Source of the DNA: Albugo candida
Taxonomy: Eukaryota > Oomycota > Peronosporomycetes > Albuginales
Direction of reading: 5' to 3'
Assembly: GCA_040437565.1 (NCBI GenBank)
Contig: JBDOQK010000022.1
Span: 124,001-188,000, forward strand
DNA: 64,000 bases
The position numbers and the translations under genes are program-made. Shown piece after piece: positions 35,153-47,069 of the stretch (position 1 is the first letter of the stretch; every line of letters starts with the position of its first letter). The notes beneath the pieces were generated by a model. The model saw only the letters and a program-made list of their open reading frames with translations, ran no database searches and was not told the origin of the DNA.

Positions 35153-38100
35153 CATATAAAAGAGATTCTGACCTTTATGGCTGTGACTATTGCCACAGAG
35201 GTTTGGACCAATGCCATAGACAAAACATCTTCGATTAGCGAATTTGTGTAAACTAGTATGATTGGCTACTTTGTGTAAACCAATGTGATTCATCGATAGG
35301 ATGACTATATTACAGCGTCAACCTAAGATACATGTTAGAATTTCCTCTATGATATTTTTCTTGCAATTATCAGAATCCGAGAGGGGTCCTGCTGCACCAT
35401 GAGCTCTGCAAAAGCAATTTTGAGCATTTCCTTGGGTTTCATAATTCAAAACTAGATCAATTGCGTCCCTTCGATCCATTTGTTGCCGGGGGCTCCCTTT
35501 GAGGCGTGCAATAACTGGCTCTTGCAAATTTTTTGCAATTTGTTGCGAAAGTGGCTGAAGTTCGTCGAGTGTTGTTCCATGCTGATGGTCTGGCAAGGCC
35601 CCAAATCAGTCGGCTACTTGATCAAGTAACATCGGGACACTTTTGGCTGGCCTCAACGGAAGAGGACTTAGTTGGTGCAGCTTAGCCAAGTGCCAATGCG
35701 GATGGATGTAGCTCATTCGCAAGTTTTGCTTTGACGCAGGTATTGACGCAATTTGTGCATGCAGGGAAGACCCCAGATTATCATTCAATAGCTAGGTATA
35801 ACTTTTCGCAGCTCGAAAGAAGGTTGTTCATGCTAGTTAACATGTATTGCTTGATCATGTGGGGAGAACTTTCACCGCGCGAGGTTTCAGTATGATCGAA
35901 ATGCGCTATAAATTCAGTCCAAGCAGCAACAAACACTTGTTTGTAGGGAATCCATATTTCAATAATGTATATGATGATTGCACTGTCTACAGTAATTCAA
36001 AACGTTTCCATATGTCATCAAAGGAGCCTTCTGTTTTTTCATACATGATTGCCCTCCTTTCCTTCATGAAGGCTGTCCATTTTTCTTCTATTAGAACATA
36101 TGCTTTGCATTTTTTCACTAGGTCTTGTTCAATATGCCATACACATAAAAGAATTTGGGAAACGGGGGGGGGTTGAATTCTTGTAATCAGCACAAGCTCG
36201 GGATCAAGGATATGAACTAAAAAGATGTTCATTGCTGAAGGGTATAAGGATTGACTCTCGTTCGTCATGAAAACAAATGCGACAGTAAATATTTTATACA
36301 TTGCCGAGCACCCAACGAGATGCAACAACGGAAGCTATAAAGCATTTGTCTTGTATTTGGAATCCACCAGAAAAATGTCATGGTGACTCCTACCCATCTC
36401 TGTAGATCTTGAATGGGCACAGTATAGGTAACAAATTTTGCCATTTTCATTTCTCACTGTTGTTTCAAAATCAAATTGCAGTCTGCAAAATTTCTGTACA
36501 AGAGCATCTATCGATTATCGGCCTTCTGAAGCTTTGAGGATTGCGGCTCTAGTCCACGATCATTCCGCAAACATGTTTGAATGTTTTTCGTGGGGACCCC
36601 AGCATGATAGAATCCAGCTATTGTCTTTTCCATTTCTGGATCGAGTCTGAGGTTGACAGGATGGGCACTTATGGAGGTGGATGGCATATGGTTATGATCC
36701 TCTTCAGTCAAATGGAATGTCCAATACAGTTTATCCTGTGTGGCTTTCAAGCGGAATAGACAATTGGCAAGTAATGTTGAGGTCTATCGTGTTCTAATCT
36801 CATCACTAGACCAATCCGATTGCGGTATGACCCTCCTAGGTCACATTTGTAATGTACCGTATAGTGACAACCACACTGCTTGTCGGATGATTTTTTGTCA
36901 CTATACTATAGCCTTGGGTGACAGCGAGTTCATTTAATGCCTTTTCCATCGATTTAACAGAAGTACATTCAATTACAACAAGTCCGTTTGGTGGCTACAG
37001 AAATTGTTATGAACAATGACATCAGATTCTTTCGTGTATATTGATTCTGTTGTTTGCTTGAAAGCCGTAAATATTCGCAACTCAATGAATCTTGCTGCGT
37101 GGTAGGAAGTGAAGCGAGGAATTGCGAAAACCTCGAAACTTGTAAGGTGTTGTGTATCAATCTTACGTCGACGCAGTATTATATAAAATAAGTTTACACA
37201 AATTAGCCGATTGGACATGTTTTGTCTATGGCATTAGTCAAAACGCCTGTGGCCATAGTACACCCTTACGTTATACCTACCTATGGCTCCCGCACATGCG
37301 TGCTCCTAACTGAGAACACCCCGTGAGTTTCTCACCAATTATTCGTCTGGGATTGGCCTTAAGCCTTGTCTATTCTGTGCAACTACCAGAGGATAAAGGT
37401 TGTGTCGTTTGTCGCATCCCGCACCGTTTCGTGTGTAAGTTCTCATTTCGCAAACACACACCTTCAGCATACTCATTTCATCTTAACAATCCTATTCGGC
37501 TGCAGTATCACCACTTCGCCTACTTGATGCTTCGGCTTCTGCACCTGTTATAAGGCTCATCAGCTGGCACGGTGACGCGATTTTGCCACATCACTGGACT
37601 TCGTCTATAGGTCTGCAAGTTGCAGTACCGACCGCACGTACTTTGCCCATATAAATTCGCCTTTCGTGTACTCATGCATAGCCTTGTGTCCCACATTGAT
37701 GTGTTTCGCCTTCAGGGACGATCTCTCACCTTCTAGCTGCTTGATTGCGGCTTAATTGTAGACGTGCAGCGTCATAGGCAGTTCGGGATCCATCCCAATT
37801 TCGCATAGCATTTCTCGTATGTCAAGAAGCTCCTACGTCTCTTTCAACGCGGCGACAAGATCTGCTTTCACGGTGAAGAGCGAGATGCCACTTTTTTTTT
37901 GCCCTCTGGCTTATTGTCATTCAGAATGCCCCGCCAGTTAGCCACTGACGTTCCACCTTGTCGCCAGCAAAGACAAAATCTGAGTAGGACTCTAGATAAA
38001 CGTCTTGCCCGCGCTCTTCCCAGGGGTCAGGTTCAACTCGAAACCACGGATACCATTAATGTATTGCGAAATACGCTTGGCAGCTTTATAATCAGTAATG

Positions 38101-41100
38101 AGTGACTGGTACGTCTGGCCGGTAGTCTTGTGAACGACGAACGCCATGTCTGGCCGTGTGCAGCGCGCTACCACAGTTATTTCCAAACAAGAGATTGAAA
38201 CCTTATATGCTTGGTCCATCGCTGACTTCAGCGATCAGCAGCGCACTGTCTACAATTATCCGACTCCCTGCTTGAACGTATCACTCTGCATCCATCCCTG
38301 AGAATGGGAAATTGTACACTTAATGTCGGACCTAATTTCGCCGATGCAACTTCGCAACAATCTGACCCAGCAAGAGCGTGGGTCGAATTCGTATCTTCAA
38401 GTTTGTGCTCTCTCCGAAGGTCGCCGATGGCGCCTTCCCGATTGACCACATAACTGCCATCGTCGTCAACGTTTACTTGCATCCTCGTCACGGATCCTAA
38501 ATCCTTGATGAACAGGCTGCCAAGACTCGCGAAAAAACGGTCAATAGCTTCCTTGTTTGCGCGTATCTCGATTATATCATCAACATATACTGCGACCACG
38601 ACGAGGTCGGTTCCATCCATCTTCTAGTACAAACACATGCCCGAAGCTCACTGCTTGAAACTGGGCCATAGCAGGCGCGTGTGTAGCACTTGGCTACACA
38701 TCCCTCCCTTCTGTCTAAGGCCTTGAAGGCTCTCGCAAAGTTGCAGCACAAGCTCACTCAGGTTTCCTGATGTCAGTTTCTTGAGAGCGTTGCTGAATAC
38801 TACCATCGCTTGAGGCACGTTCAATATAATTTCGATAGCGGCCTCTTTGGCGCCCTTTACGGAGGTGGTAGGGATGTCTTCATGCTTTGCACCGACTCCA
38901 CATGTAGCCGCAAGAGCAAGTACCACCATGACGGTTGACATTTCCATGACGGCAGCAAATGTGAAGAAGAAGTCCGCTTTAAAACCCTTTTTGTTTCTAC
39001 ACGCTACGAGTTGTGCTATCAGTTGCTCAACATCTGCGTCGGCATTTGTCTTCATCCTATAAACCCACTTTTTGAGGTGTTAATTGCAATCGAATAGACG
39101 ATTAGGAGGCGCCAGACGTCGTTACTTTCGAGGGCTACTAATTCTTCGTGCATTGCAATTTTCCAGTCCTTCCTTTTCGCGTTTCGCATTGATTCGCCGC
39201 AGTTCTTCGATTCAGTATCATACACGTGAATGACAAACCGCGTGTTTATTACCGCCTCCTCTTGCGCAGCGGCTTGGTCGCCCCGCGCGTAACATGTAAC
39301 AAGCGCGTGCACGTTTTCTTCTGGGACTCGTTGCTGTGCACGTTTTCTTCTGGGACTCGTTGCTGTGCACGTTTGAAGTTGCTTCCTGTGCCGGTTCCGA
39401 AGCTGTCGCGCACGATGCCGGCGGTGTCGCTGGATGCATTCTAAGAATCCTGGTGATTTCGTTCAATTGCACGCTGGAGCTTGCTGTTCTGCTCGTTACT
39501 GAGCGTCAAATGTTTTCTACATGCTGTGATATGATAACGACGTTGCCTTTCTTCAAGTAGACTCTGAATCCTTTGGTCTCGTCGCTCCTCCTGACGATGA
39601 TGACGACTAACGTTCGTTGCTTGAAGAAACTACTGCGCGGGTCTCGGTAAGCTGTGCAAAAGGATACGAAAACTACTACATCGCGAATGTCTGGGTCACC
39701 TTGGTAAGTACTTGGAGTGGGGATACATAGAGTATGTTTGAACTCGTAGAACTTGGGTTCAAGATATAGGTTACGCAACCGACGGTATCGCTCCAGAATA
39801 AAAAAGGCAATTGGCTTGCGAAGATCGTGTAACGCACCCTGATGAGCACGGTCGGATACATTCGCACTCCCTTCCCGCTCGACGCTTGTTTTCGTTCTAT
39901 AGATACCTGGAGGGTAAGGCCGTTGCGCTTGCATAACAGGTCAACGTTCCGTTACTCTGTACCACTGTCCGCTCTTAGTACATGTATACGCCAAGTCCAT
40001 CGCTTTTTGAAAACCCCCAGAAATTGTTCAAACTTCTTTGCAGCCTCTTCTTCGTCTGAGCCAGTAACACGGGACAGTAGTTGGACTTGTGGTCGACAAA
40101 GTCCATATGGTACTGGTTGCCTTGGCGATCCTTAGGCGTCCTGGGTCCATTCAAATCTGAAAAACTAGGCCACACTCCTGTCGATTGATGATTTGAAGAT
40201 ATTGTCTTTTCTCGTTTTTTGTCTGCTTAACTTCGGCGCACGACAGATAAGAAGCGTCATACTTTGCATGTCTGGCGTAGGACCTGCCTTTGCTTCGTCA
40301 GACAGGATTGACATGAGGAACACAGCTAGAGTGTTCTTTCCATCCAAATACGCCACTTTCTGAACATAGAGAACATTGCTTTTCATCTCTAAATCGAAAC
40401 CCACCGCTCCGTACGCATTTGACGAACGTGCGTGTTGCAGGACAAGCTAAGTCGCAATATAAACGTCGATGAGCTTGACCGTGCGCTCCTTTCCTTACAC
40501 CATCACAAATAGGCAGACGCTTCCCACTATTCTTATGCTTAATGTCTCTCCATCCTCCATGTTAAATCAAAGAGTGTACTTGTTTGCGTCCTCCAACAAG
40601 CTTTTGTCGTTCACAAGGTGTTGACTCGAGTCGCTATCCAAAATCCACACTTGTTCGATTATTGTACCGGGGAGTAGATCCACGCTCTTTCTGTAGTTTC
40701 GAAATCTTGATCTTTCTTCCGACGTGGTTCATAGCCCGAACAGATCCACATCATCCCTACCGCGACGTCCACCGTCGTTCTTTCTGTCTCAGATGCGACA
40801 ATCAGCCTTGATATGCCCGGTTTCCCGGAGCTTAAGCGTGTGCGCGTCTCTTTCCTTGTTGACAACTCGCCTACATGAGAAACGAATCGCGTTCTATTGC
40901 ATGGCTTCTGCACGTCTCAAGCTGCACGCACAGTTCAAAGAGACCAAGCTCCTCGGCTTGAATCAGACAGTCGGTCTTCAAATTGTCGTACTTGGCCATA
41001 AGTACTATGCTCAAGTCTTTTGTTGTGTAGTGCACAATTTTGTCGAGCACTTTTTCATCCGCTCCACCGAATGCATCACTGACCCTGACCATTCAAAAAT

Positions 41101-42202
41101 ATTGTTTTGGCCAGATTTGCTTATGTTTCTTACGCGCCGTGAAGAGCTGTATTTGCTGGGACGCTTTAATAGTGATCTTAAAAGTCTGCCGTAGCCTTTT
41201 CATGACGTAATCTATGCGTGGGTAGCTACGTACACTAAGCACCCAACAGCTTGTTTTAATAGCACTCTGCAGTGACATTCAAATAGCGTCTTCGCAAATC
41301 GCATTTGACTTCTTCGGAGACAGCAAACTGCACGCGTATTTGGGCCATCGTGACCTATCCCAGGGACGTTCGCCCCCAACAAGGAACCCAGAGATAAGCC
41401 TATGGTACAGGTCGCTCTCATCAAAGTTTCTGATTGCCAGCTTCCGATGACGCGCGAACGGCAATATATACACAGATTCCTCTTCCTGTAGATCGTGCGG
41501 CTGCCCCTGCTGCGCGGGGAACACTGTCGCGGCTCCGTTGCCATGTTATGTCGTCCAAGCGGCTCAACGTGCGCTAGTTGCAACGGCAAAACTGTTTGTC
41601 TCCTCGGCGGCCAGCTACCAAGCGGTTCTAGGTGCATTGGCTTGTCGTTTCCTATCTTGCGCCCGATCAGGGAGGTAAGTAGACCGCCCTTGATCGCGCC
41701 AATAAGTCGCTCGTCCTCGTCGATCTGCATGAGACGCTTTCATGCGCTTCATGCGACCTTCGAGCCCCAAGAGTGTCTTGAGGGATTCTCACTCACGTGC
41801 ACGCCCCTGTCGTGAGCTGGCGGGTCGACAACTATGGCAGGCGCTGTCACACCCCTTACGTGTCTCGTAGCCGGCGGTGCCTGTGAGGTGTAGATGGTGT
41901 GGCTGTGATCTGTAGCTGGGCTCATAGCCTGTTCAAATATGCTCTGACTATGATAAAAACAGGGATTCCCACCTTTATGGTATACCTACCTACAGCGCAT
42001 ACTCTTCAGTGTTCCTAACTGCTGACACCCCGTAAGTTGCTCACCAATCAATCGGATGGTTGTTGCCCGAACGCCTTGTCTATTGTATGTAGATACCAGA
42101 AGAGAGAAGGTTGTATTGCCAGTCGCATTCCGTACCGTTTCGTTGTAGGTTGTCATCACCCTTCGACGTACTCCTTTCCTCTTAACAATTACAACGCTTG
42201 CA
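35153..42202 (-). mobile_element. Ty1/copia LTR-retrotransposon fossil carrying a nested MULE
   Basis: LTR-like direct repeats of about 250 bp lie at the left (about 35153-35179 plus 37263-37504, split by the MULE) and right (about 41951-42202). The - strand interior reads gag-like frames (40.9-41.7 kb), integrase (about 39.5-40.2 kb, KGFRVYLKKGN end), and reverse transcriptase with DWKIAMHEELVALESNDVW near 39.15 kb, YVDDI near 38.58 kb, and RPDMAF...TDYKAAKRI near 38.1 kb. This gag-integrase-RT order is that of Ty1/copia. A tandem duplication of about 29 bp lies near 39308-39366. The coding part is broken many times. The two LTRs differ at many sites, so the insertion is old. LTR ends are approximate. 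Confidence 0.85.
35180..37262 (-). mobile_element. Second MULE (FAR1/Jittery-like), inserted in the copia LTR
   Basis: Inverted ends of about 70 bp share AATGCCATAGACAAAACAT and AATTTGTGTAAACT (35209-35254 and, reversed, 37189-37236). The LTR sequence on each side joins at a worn 9-base duplication (acctttatg / cccttacgt). On the - strand the N-terminal part reads HNHMPSTSISAHPVN near 36.66 kb. The transposase core reads LLCVWHIEQDLVKKCKAY near 36.12 kb, followed by EEKWTAFM and W-rich spacing. This WHI motif is typical of MULE/FAR1 transposases. Stops and shifts near 36.45, 35.97 and 35.60 kb show it is inactive. The older copia insertion must precede this one. Confidence 0.85.
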
Positions 42203-43451
42203 TGATTCTTATTGCTAAAAAAAAAGAAGAAAGATGATCTGTTCGATCAGATCAAGCCTTAAGATGTCCCTGGTCCGTTGATTTCGGCCCTTCCGTAATT
42301 CATAAGAAAGAAGACGATTTGCACTGGGTCGGTATGGAAGGATAAGCCTTGGTCTGTGTATACCAAGAAAATCATCTAGCTACAAATGACTGCAGATAGT
42401 GTCTGATGGAAAACAGGAATTCAATACTTGGATACTTCCGCTTCTGGCATGGCACACACACAAATACAATATACTTAATCGCTTATGTTATGCACACATC
42501 GCTTGAGACATGAAATTATCGGCGGTTGCCTTGCTTTTTTTTCTTGGCGTTTGTAGTAGATACGAGCACAAAGCTCAAGCTTTATCTGATGCGTGTCAAA
42601 TGATTCATGATCCACAAGTGTCGCTATATTCTGCATCGAAGACGCCAGACAAACAACATACGTCATCAAGCAAATCGGAAAATAACAATCTCATAAGTTA
42701 CCAAGTAGGGTTTCTCCTAAGAATTTCCCCAAGGACCCTGGAAGGGAAGCTGCAGTATACTGGAAAATCAAGTCTTCTTTGCAAGACCAGATGAGCAAAA
42801 GCATCGTGTATTTGGATGAAGATGAGTGCTACCTTCTTGAAGTCTACGTTACTTTTGGTTTGGAATCCAGAGGGGTCCATTCCGCCCACGAAAGGATCGT
42901 ATGATGTTTTTATTTTGGAGAAAGCTTTTTTAGCGACCTGTTACTAGCATTACGGATCAAAATTCGACATTCCAGCGTTCCGACATCAAGGTGTGTTGTA
43001 TACTTCAAATGGGGCTATGATTCCACTTATCACAGCAAATGTGTGGAAGCATACTCTGAGACTTTGTACACATGCAGACTATGTATCATGGAGTTGTTCC
43101 AAAGTTGGAATCCGATTTGTTTTCTCTATCACCTGACAGGGCAAATTCGGTCACCACGAGCAGAAAACCTTCCTGCAGTAAATTTCAATGCATCGACAAT
43201 ATTGCGTGCGATCTCTGCACAGCTAAGAAAGAGAATACGTTAGAGTTATCAATATTAGATACTCAAGAAGCTCTTTCCAGAATTTTTCAAGGCAGTCTGG
43301 AGATGAGGTCTCTGCTGTAATGGCTCACTTATAGTACTTGAAGTGCTTCGTTCAGATACACAATGTGAAATTCCTATCAACATCATACTCGTACGTCTGG
43401 ATGCAGCCAAAAAGTGGTCCGCGGACTTGTGATTGTGGAGATTTCTATTAA
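42203..43451 (+). pseudogene. 3' part of the cysteine-rich CCG-like gene split by the copia element
   Basis: Similarity to the 19215 gene resumes about 200 bases after the right LTR: a DDCR..CLM-type module near 42390, DACQMIHD near 42577, a second-repeat start near 42945, a CSKFQCIDNIACD segment near 43180, and a terminal YSYVWMQPKSGPRTCDCG module near 43390-43440. Order and strand agree with the 5' part at 34884-35152. Broken several times apart from the insertion. Confidence 0.75.
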
Positions 43452-43628
43452 GTACGATTATTCATCATGTACAAGCGCTTCAATCAAGCTCTTACGATGC
43501 TGCTATGGAGAATCTTCGTGGATCGCCACCACTTTACTTTGAATATGACTCGGAAAATGGGTACCACCTCTTCTTGAAGTAGGATACAGTCCATGGAGAG
43601 TAAGATTAAATAATTGGAAATAGGTAGC

Positions 43629-43907
43629 TCAAGTACTTGAAAATTCAAGCTTTTTCATACCGATGGCATAACCAAAGTTTTGATTACTACATGTTCCTTG
43701 TTTTTCGAAGTCTTGATGTCGAAATGGTTCATTTTGACCTACGCATATAAAACAGGGAAATGAGATTCCTTCATTGGAGTTTATGTTGCAAAATTTGGCT
43801 CCTTCGTCAAGCTCTGCTAATTTCAGAGTAAGAAACGAAGCTTTAATTTGATGTGTATGATACATAAAGTATGTCAAGTGCATGTTGGGCGTCTTCGATA
43901 CGGTCAT
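43629..43907 (-). CDS. Hypothetical 92-aa frame
   Basis: Open - strand frame with four cysteines (FPCFICVGQ) but no signal peptide and no recognised family. It may be chance or a worn gene. Confidence 0.25.
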   Translation of the reverse strand: MTVSKTPNMHLTYFMYHTHQIKASFLTLKLAELDEGAKFCNINSNEGISFPCFICVGQNEPFRHQDFEKQGTCSNQNFGYAIGMKKLEFSST

Positions 43908-44329
43908 TTCGCATAGCCTTGTACCAGATAGACGAGATACTATTTTCTCCTCTTTCTATTCCGCATGACAAATACTTTCAGAAATGATTACGTCAGAATA
44001 GAATTGGGTAATCGATAACGATAACTTGTCTTTTGCTCCGAAAAAAAAGAATGTTGTCCAAATATACAACGCATCTGCGGTACACTTTTCTAAACGAATA
44101 AATCTGGTTTTGTAAATTAAAACAGTTGCACATCACTCTGGAAACCGCCTTTCTATCGAAAAGAGACAATCGGAATGATATTTCGAGGCCATTTCACGTC
44201 AGACGCGAGACCATAGCCATGGAAAAAGTTTGCGACAATTTTGTCTTCATCATGATTTGATACCTCGGTCTTGATTCGGGAGGTATCATAACAAGTTGGC
44301 AACTCTTCTCTTTATCGATTTTTGCTTGA
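43908..44329. other. Upstream stretch of the 44330 family gene
   Basis: No gene seen. It does not align with the upstream block shared by the 13030, 19215 and 34884 genes, so this family member belongs to a different branch. Confidence 0.4.
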
Positions 44330-46243
44330 TGCGCGTATCTCAATCTGTAAGCGTCTTAGCATGGGTACTGACACGCCATGCAAGCTGTGATCCACTACAA
44401 GCACAACGATATACGATTGCACTCGAACATGCCCAGGCATCATCTTCAAAATATGCGTTGCCAGGATACAAAGATTGTCAGCATTACCTTTAACATTCCG
44501 CGGGAGTACAAAGCGTGACTATCGATGACCACGAGCCGTCGAGTCTTAATATAACAGTCATGTCTACATCTCTTGGATTTAAGCGTGTGGAAACTCATTG
44601 CAATGCAGAGATTTTGTGTGACAAATTGGTATTACTGCGACCTAAAACAAATCCGTTACAGAAAAGCAACAGCTTGCAACTGTTTCCGAGATCAATGAAG
44701 ATGAGGAACATGAAAGTAATACACACGTTGAATATGATGAAGAGAGTCAAGTCGTCTGTTTAACGCAACGTCACAACTTTGCGTCAGAAAAATGTAGAGT
44801 TTGTATGCGCGAAAAAAGTCGGTCCAGTACGCTCGGCGAATTCCAGATGGCACATGGTATTTATCTGTACTTTGTATACGTACTGTCCACATCAACCACG
44901 AATGATGTCACTGCCGATACTTGCAGTGCAACTAGGGCTTGTTAACTTTTCTCAAATGATATCTACATGGCTGGACGATGTCAAGCGGTCCACAACAAGG
45001 AAGCCTCCAGCTATAAGCCTCCAACTTTTATGGATACGATACATCCACCTCAAAGCCATTATGGAGAGACTCAACTACATATGCCGGAAACCTCGAAAAT
45101 TTTAAGCTGTATAAAGATTACGTTTCACCAATTTGAAAAAGACAAACCACATCACTTCTATCGTCAGATCGCAAAAGCCATGACGACCTTATCATTGCAT
45201 TCAACGGATCGACATATTTACTGGCTGGTCAACGACGTTGATCCAAAACCGCATGTTTTTTTACTGATACAATCAGAAAGTTCTGTTTCTGAGCAGGAGG
45301 ATCCGGAATATTTATTCAATATTGAACATAGCCGCGTGGAATTTTGTTACAACGGATATCAACAGCAATTTGATACATCACTGCTTGGCGATCAGATCTC
45401 CGTGTACGGATCAAAAGGAGACCTTTCACCCATGACGGATCGATATAGTGATTGTGTTCTGGCGTACTTCCACAGTTCGAACAAATGTTCGGATTGCCTT
45501 AAGCGAAAGTTTGGAACGGCATCACAAACATCGAAAATTACACATCTAGTCATGATCGATGACAATCATTTTACTGAGAAATCAACAATTTCGGATTGTA
45601 TCACCGAATCGATTGGAAAGAATGTATGCAGGTCGGTTTTTGTTCATTCCGAACGAAATATGTAATTATGATACCGACCTGCAAAAAGAATTAATAGCAC
45701 TCTCCTCTCTCAAAGTGTTGAGAGAAGAAATGCAATCGCATCTCTCCTTTAAAAAAAGCGACCAGCGAAAACACACGGTCATAAAACTTTACAAGAAAGC
45801 GAAATCATTACCAGTAAAGAAACTTAGTCGATGGTTTTCAGAAATAAGGTTGGGCTCAGGAATCGTCTGACTCGCCATCGGATGACCAAGTGGACTACTC
45901 AACGCCTGCATCGATTGCATCTGGGTCGATCGCACAGAGCCGTCCGTATAACGCGGCCCATTCCTTTCGCTTCGCTTGGTTTATTACAAAGATGATGAAG
46001 AGTGTGTGCTATGTCTTTCTCTTTGGAATCAGGTATTAATGATATCAATGGATTACGTGTGGATGGAAGAAACCGAACGAGGATTGCAGCTTTGTGAGTG
46101 TGGAGAGAAAAAAGAGCACGCATTCAAGCGTAATATAAACTCATTACGACCAATATCTCAGAGTCACGCGCTTTCTTATCGGAAAGGATGGCGAAAATGG
46201 GAAGGTACCAGCGTCAATAAGGTCAGGATGGAAGTGTTGTAGG
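44330..46243 (+). pseudogene. Cysteine-rich CCG-like gene, full architecture but broken
   Basis: Signal-peptide-like start (MRVSQSVSVLAWVL), then a DCQHYL...ITVMSTSLGFKRV region equivalent to the N-terminal part of the 19215 gene. A first repeat follows (CRVC near 44790, CSATRAC near 44930, GRCQAVH near 44975). A second repeat is open over 44967-45665 with a strict CX2CX5G motif (CSDCLKRKFG), CITESIGKNVC and a C near 45660. A serine-rich linker leads to the terminal module CVLCLSL...DYVWMEETERG...CECG near 46000-46110. About five breaks. The long clean stretches suggest recent loss, or sequencing errors in a working gene. Confidence 0.72.
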
Positions 46244-47069
46244 TTAGAAAAGAGTAATACTGTTTTAGATGAACAACTTTTCTGACATCAGGTTAGATCC
46301 ATTCGTACAGGACTAGAATAACGCTTCAATGAACTAAGGACCCAGTAAACTTGACTTCCGATTCGAAGCGCTCTCTCCCGTTCAGTCAACAGAAACATTA
46401 CAAAAATCGGTTTTTTCTTATTGTGTTATAACGTCGGTCTTTTCTAGTACAGAATGCATGTATGCGACTATGTGGCTACGAGAGAGTCAAGTAGAAGCCG
46501 ATAAAAGATGAGTAACAATAAAGAGATTCGGAAAGGAATGCATGTTGGTTAGAAGCGTATAATTAAGGATATTTCTGGTATTATTATGTAATTACGTGTA
46601 ACAGAGGAAAGGATACAATATGATAAACTATGACAACAAGGACGAGTGAAATGGAGAGACCGACAGACAGGTACGGTTAATGGGATTTTACGAAGGTGAT
46701 AAGAATCATATAGTGCTCCATATATGACCTAGCGCTTCAGATCGTGCAAAATTGTGTCGATCAGTCTTTACGTTGAGTTGTATTCTTATTGTAAATAACT
46801 ATAACGACTGAACGTTGTCCAAGCCTGAGTAGAATGCACGCATTGGTCAATAAAAAGCATGCAATTGTGCCCGTACATTTATAGGAGCTCAACAGGCAGA
46901 GTATCAGCCAATCAAACGTATTGTTATAACTTTAAGTGTACCGATTGGCTGTGCTACGGTTTCGTGGCGCGCTTGAATAGAGACATTTAATTGGTGGAAT
47001 TGGAGTTGAGTTGAATGCGGTTTTACGTGCGTAAGGTTCTCACCTTTTCATTTTTATATTATTTATTAT
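46244..47069. other. Boundary between repeat-rich zone and housekeeping island
   Basis: No gene seen. Bases 46446-46515 resemble 6385-6460. A pair of facing CCAAT boxes (AGCCAATC at 46906-46913, GATTGGCT at 46943-46950) lies 120-165 bases before the FYVE gene start and is a plausible promoter element for it. Confidence 0.5.

Noticed and set aside
36160-36173. G-run as a possible structured element
   Set aside because: A single short run inside a decayed MULE; no repeated G-tracts to form a quadruplex.
42510-42794. Small secreted protein with its own signal peptide (MKLSAVALLFFLGVC)
   Set aside because: The stretch aligns with the interior of the cysteine-rich family gene; the signal-like start is a by-product of frame change.
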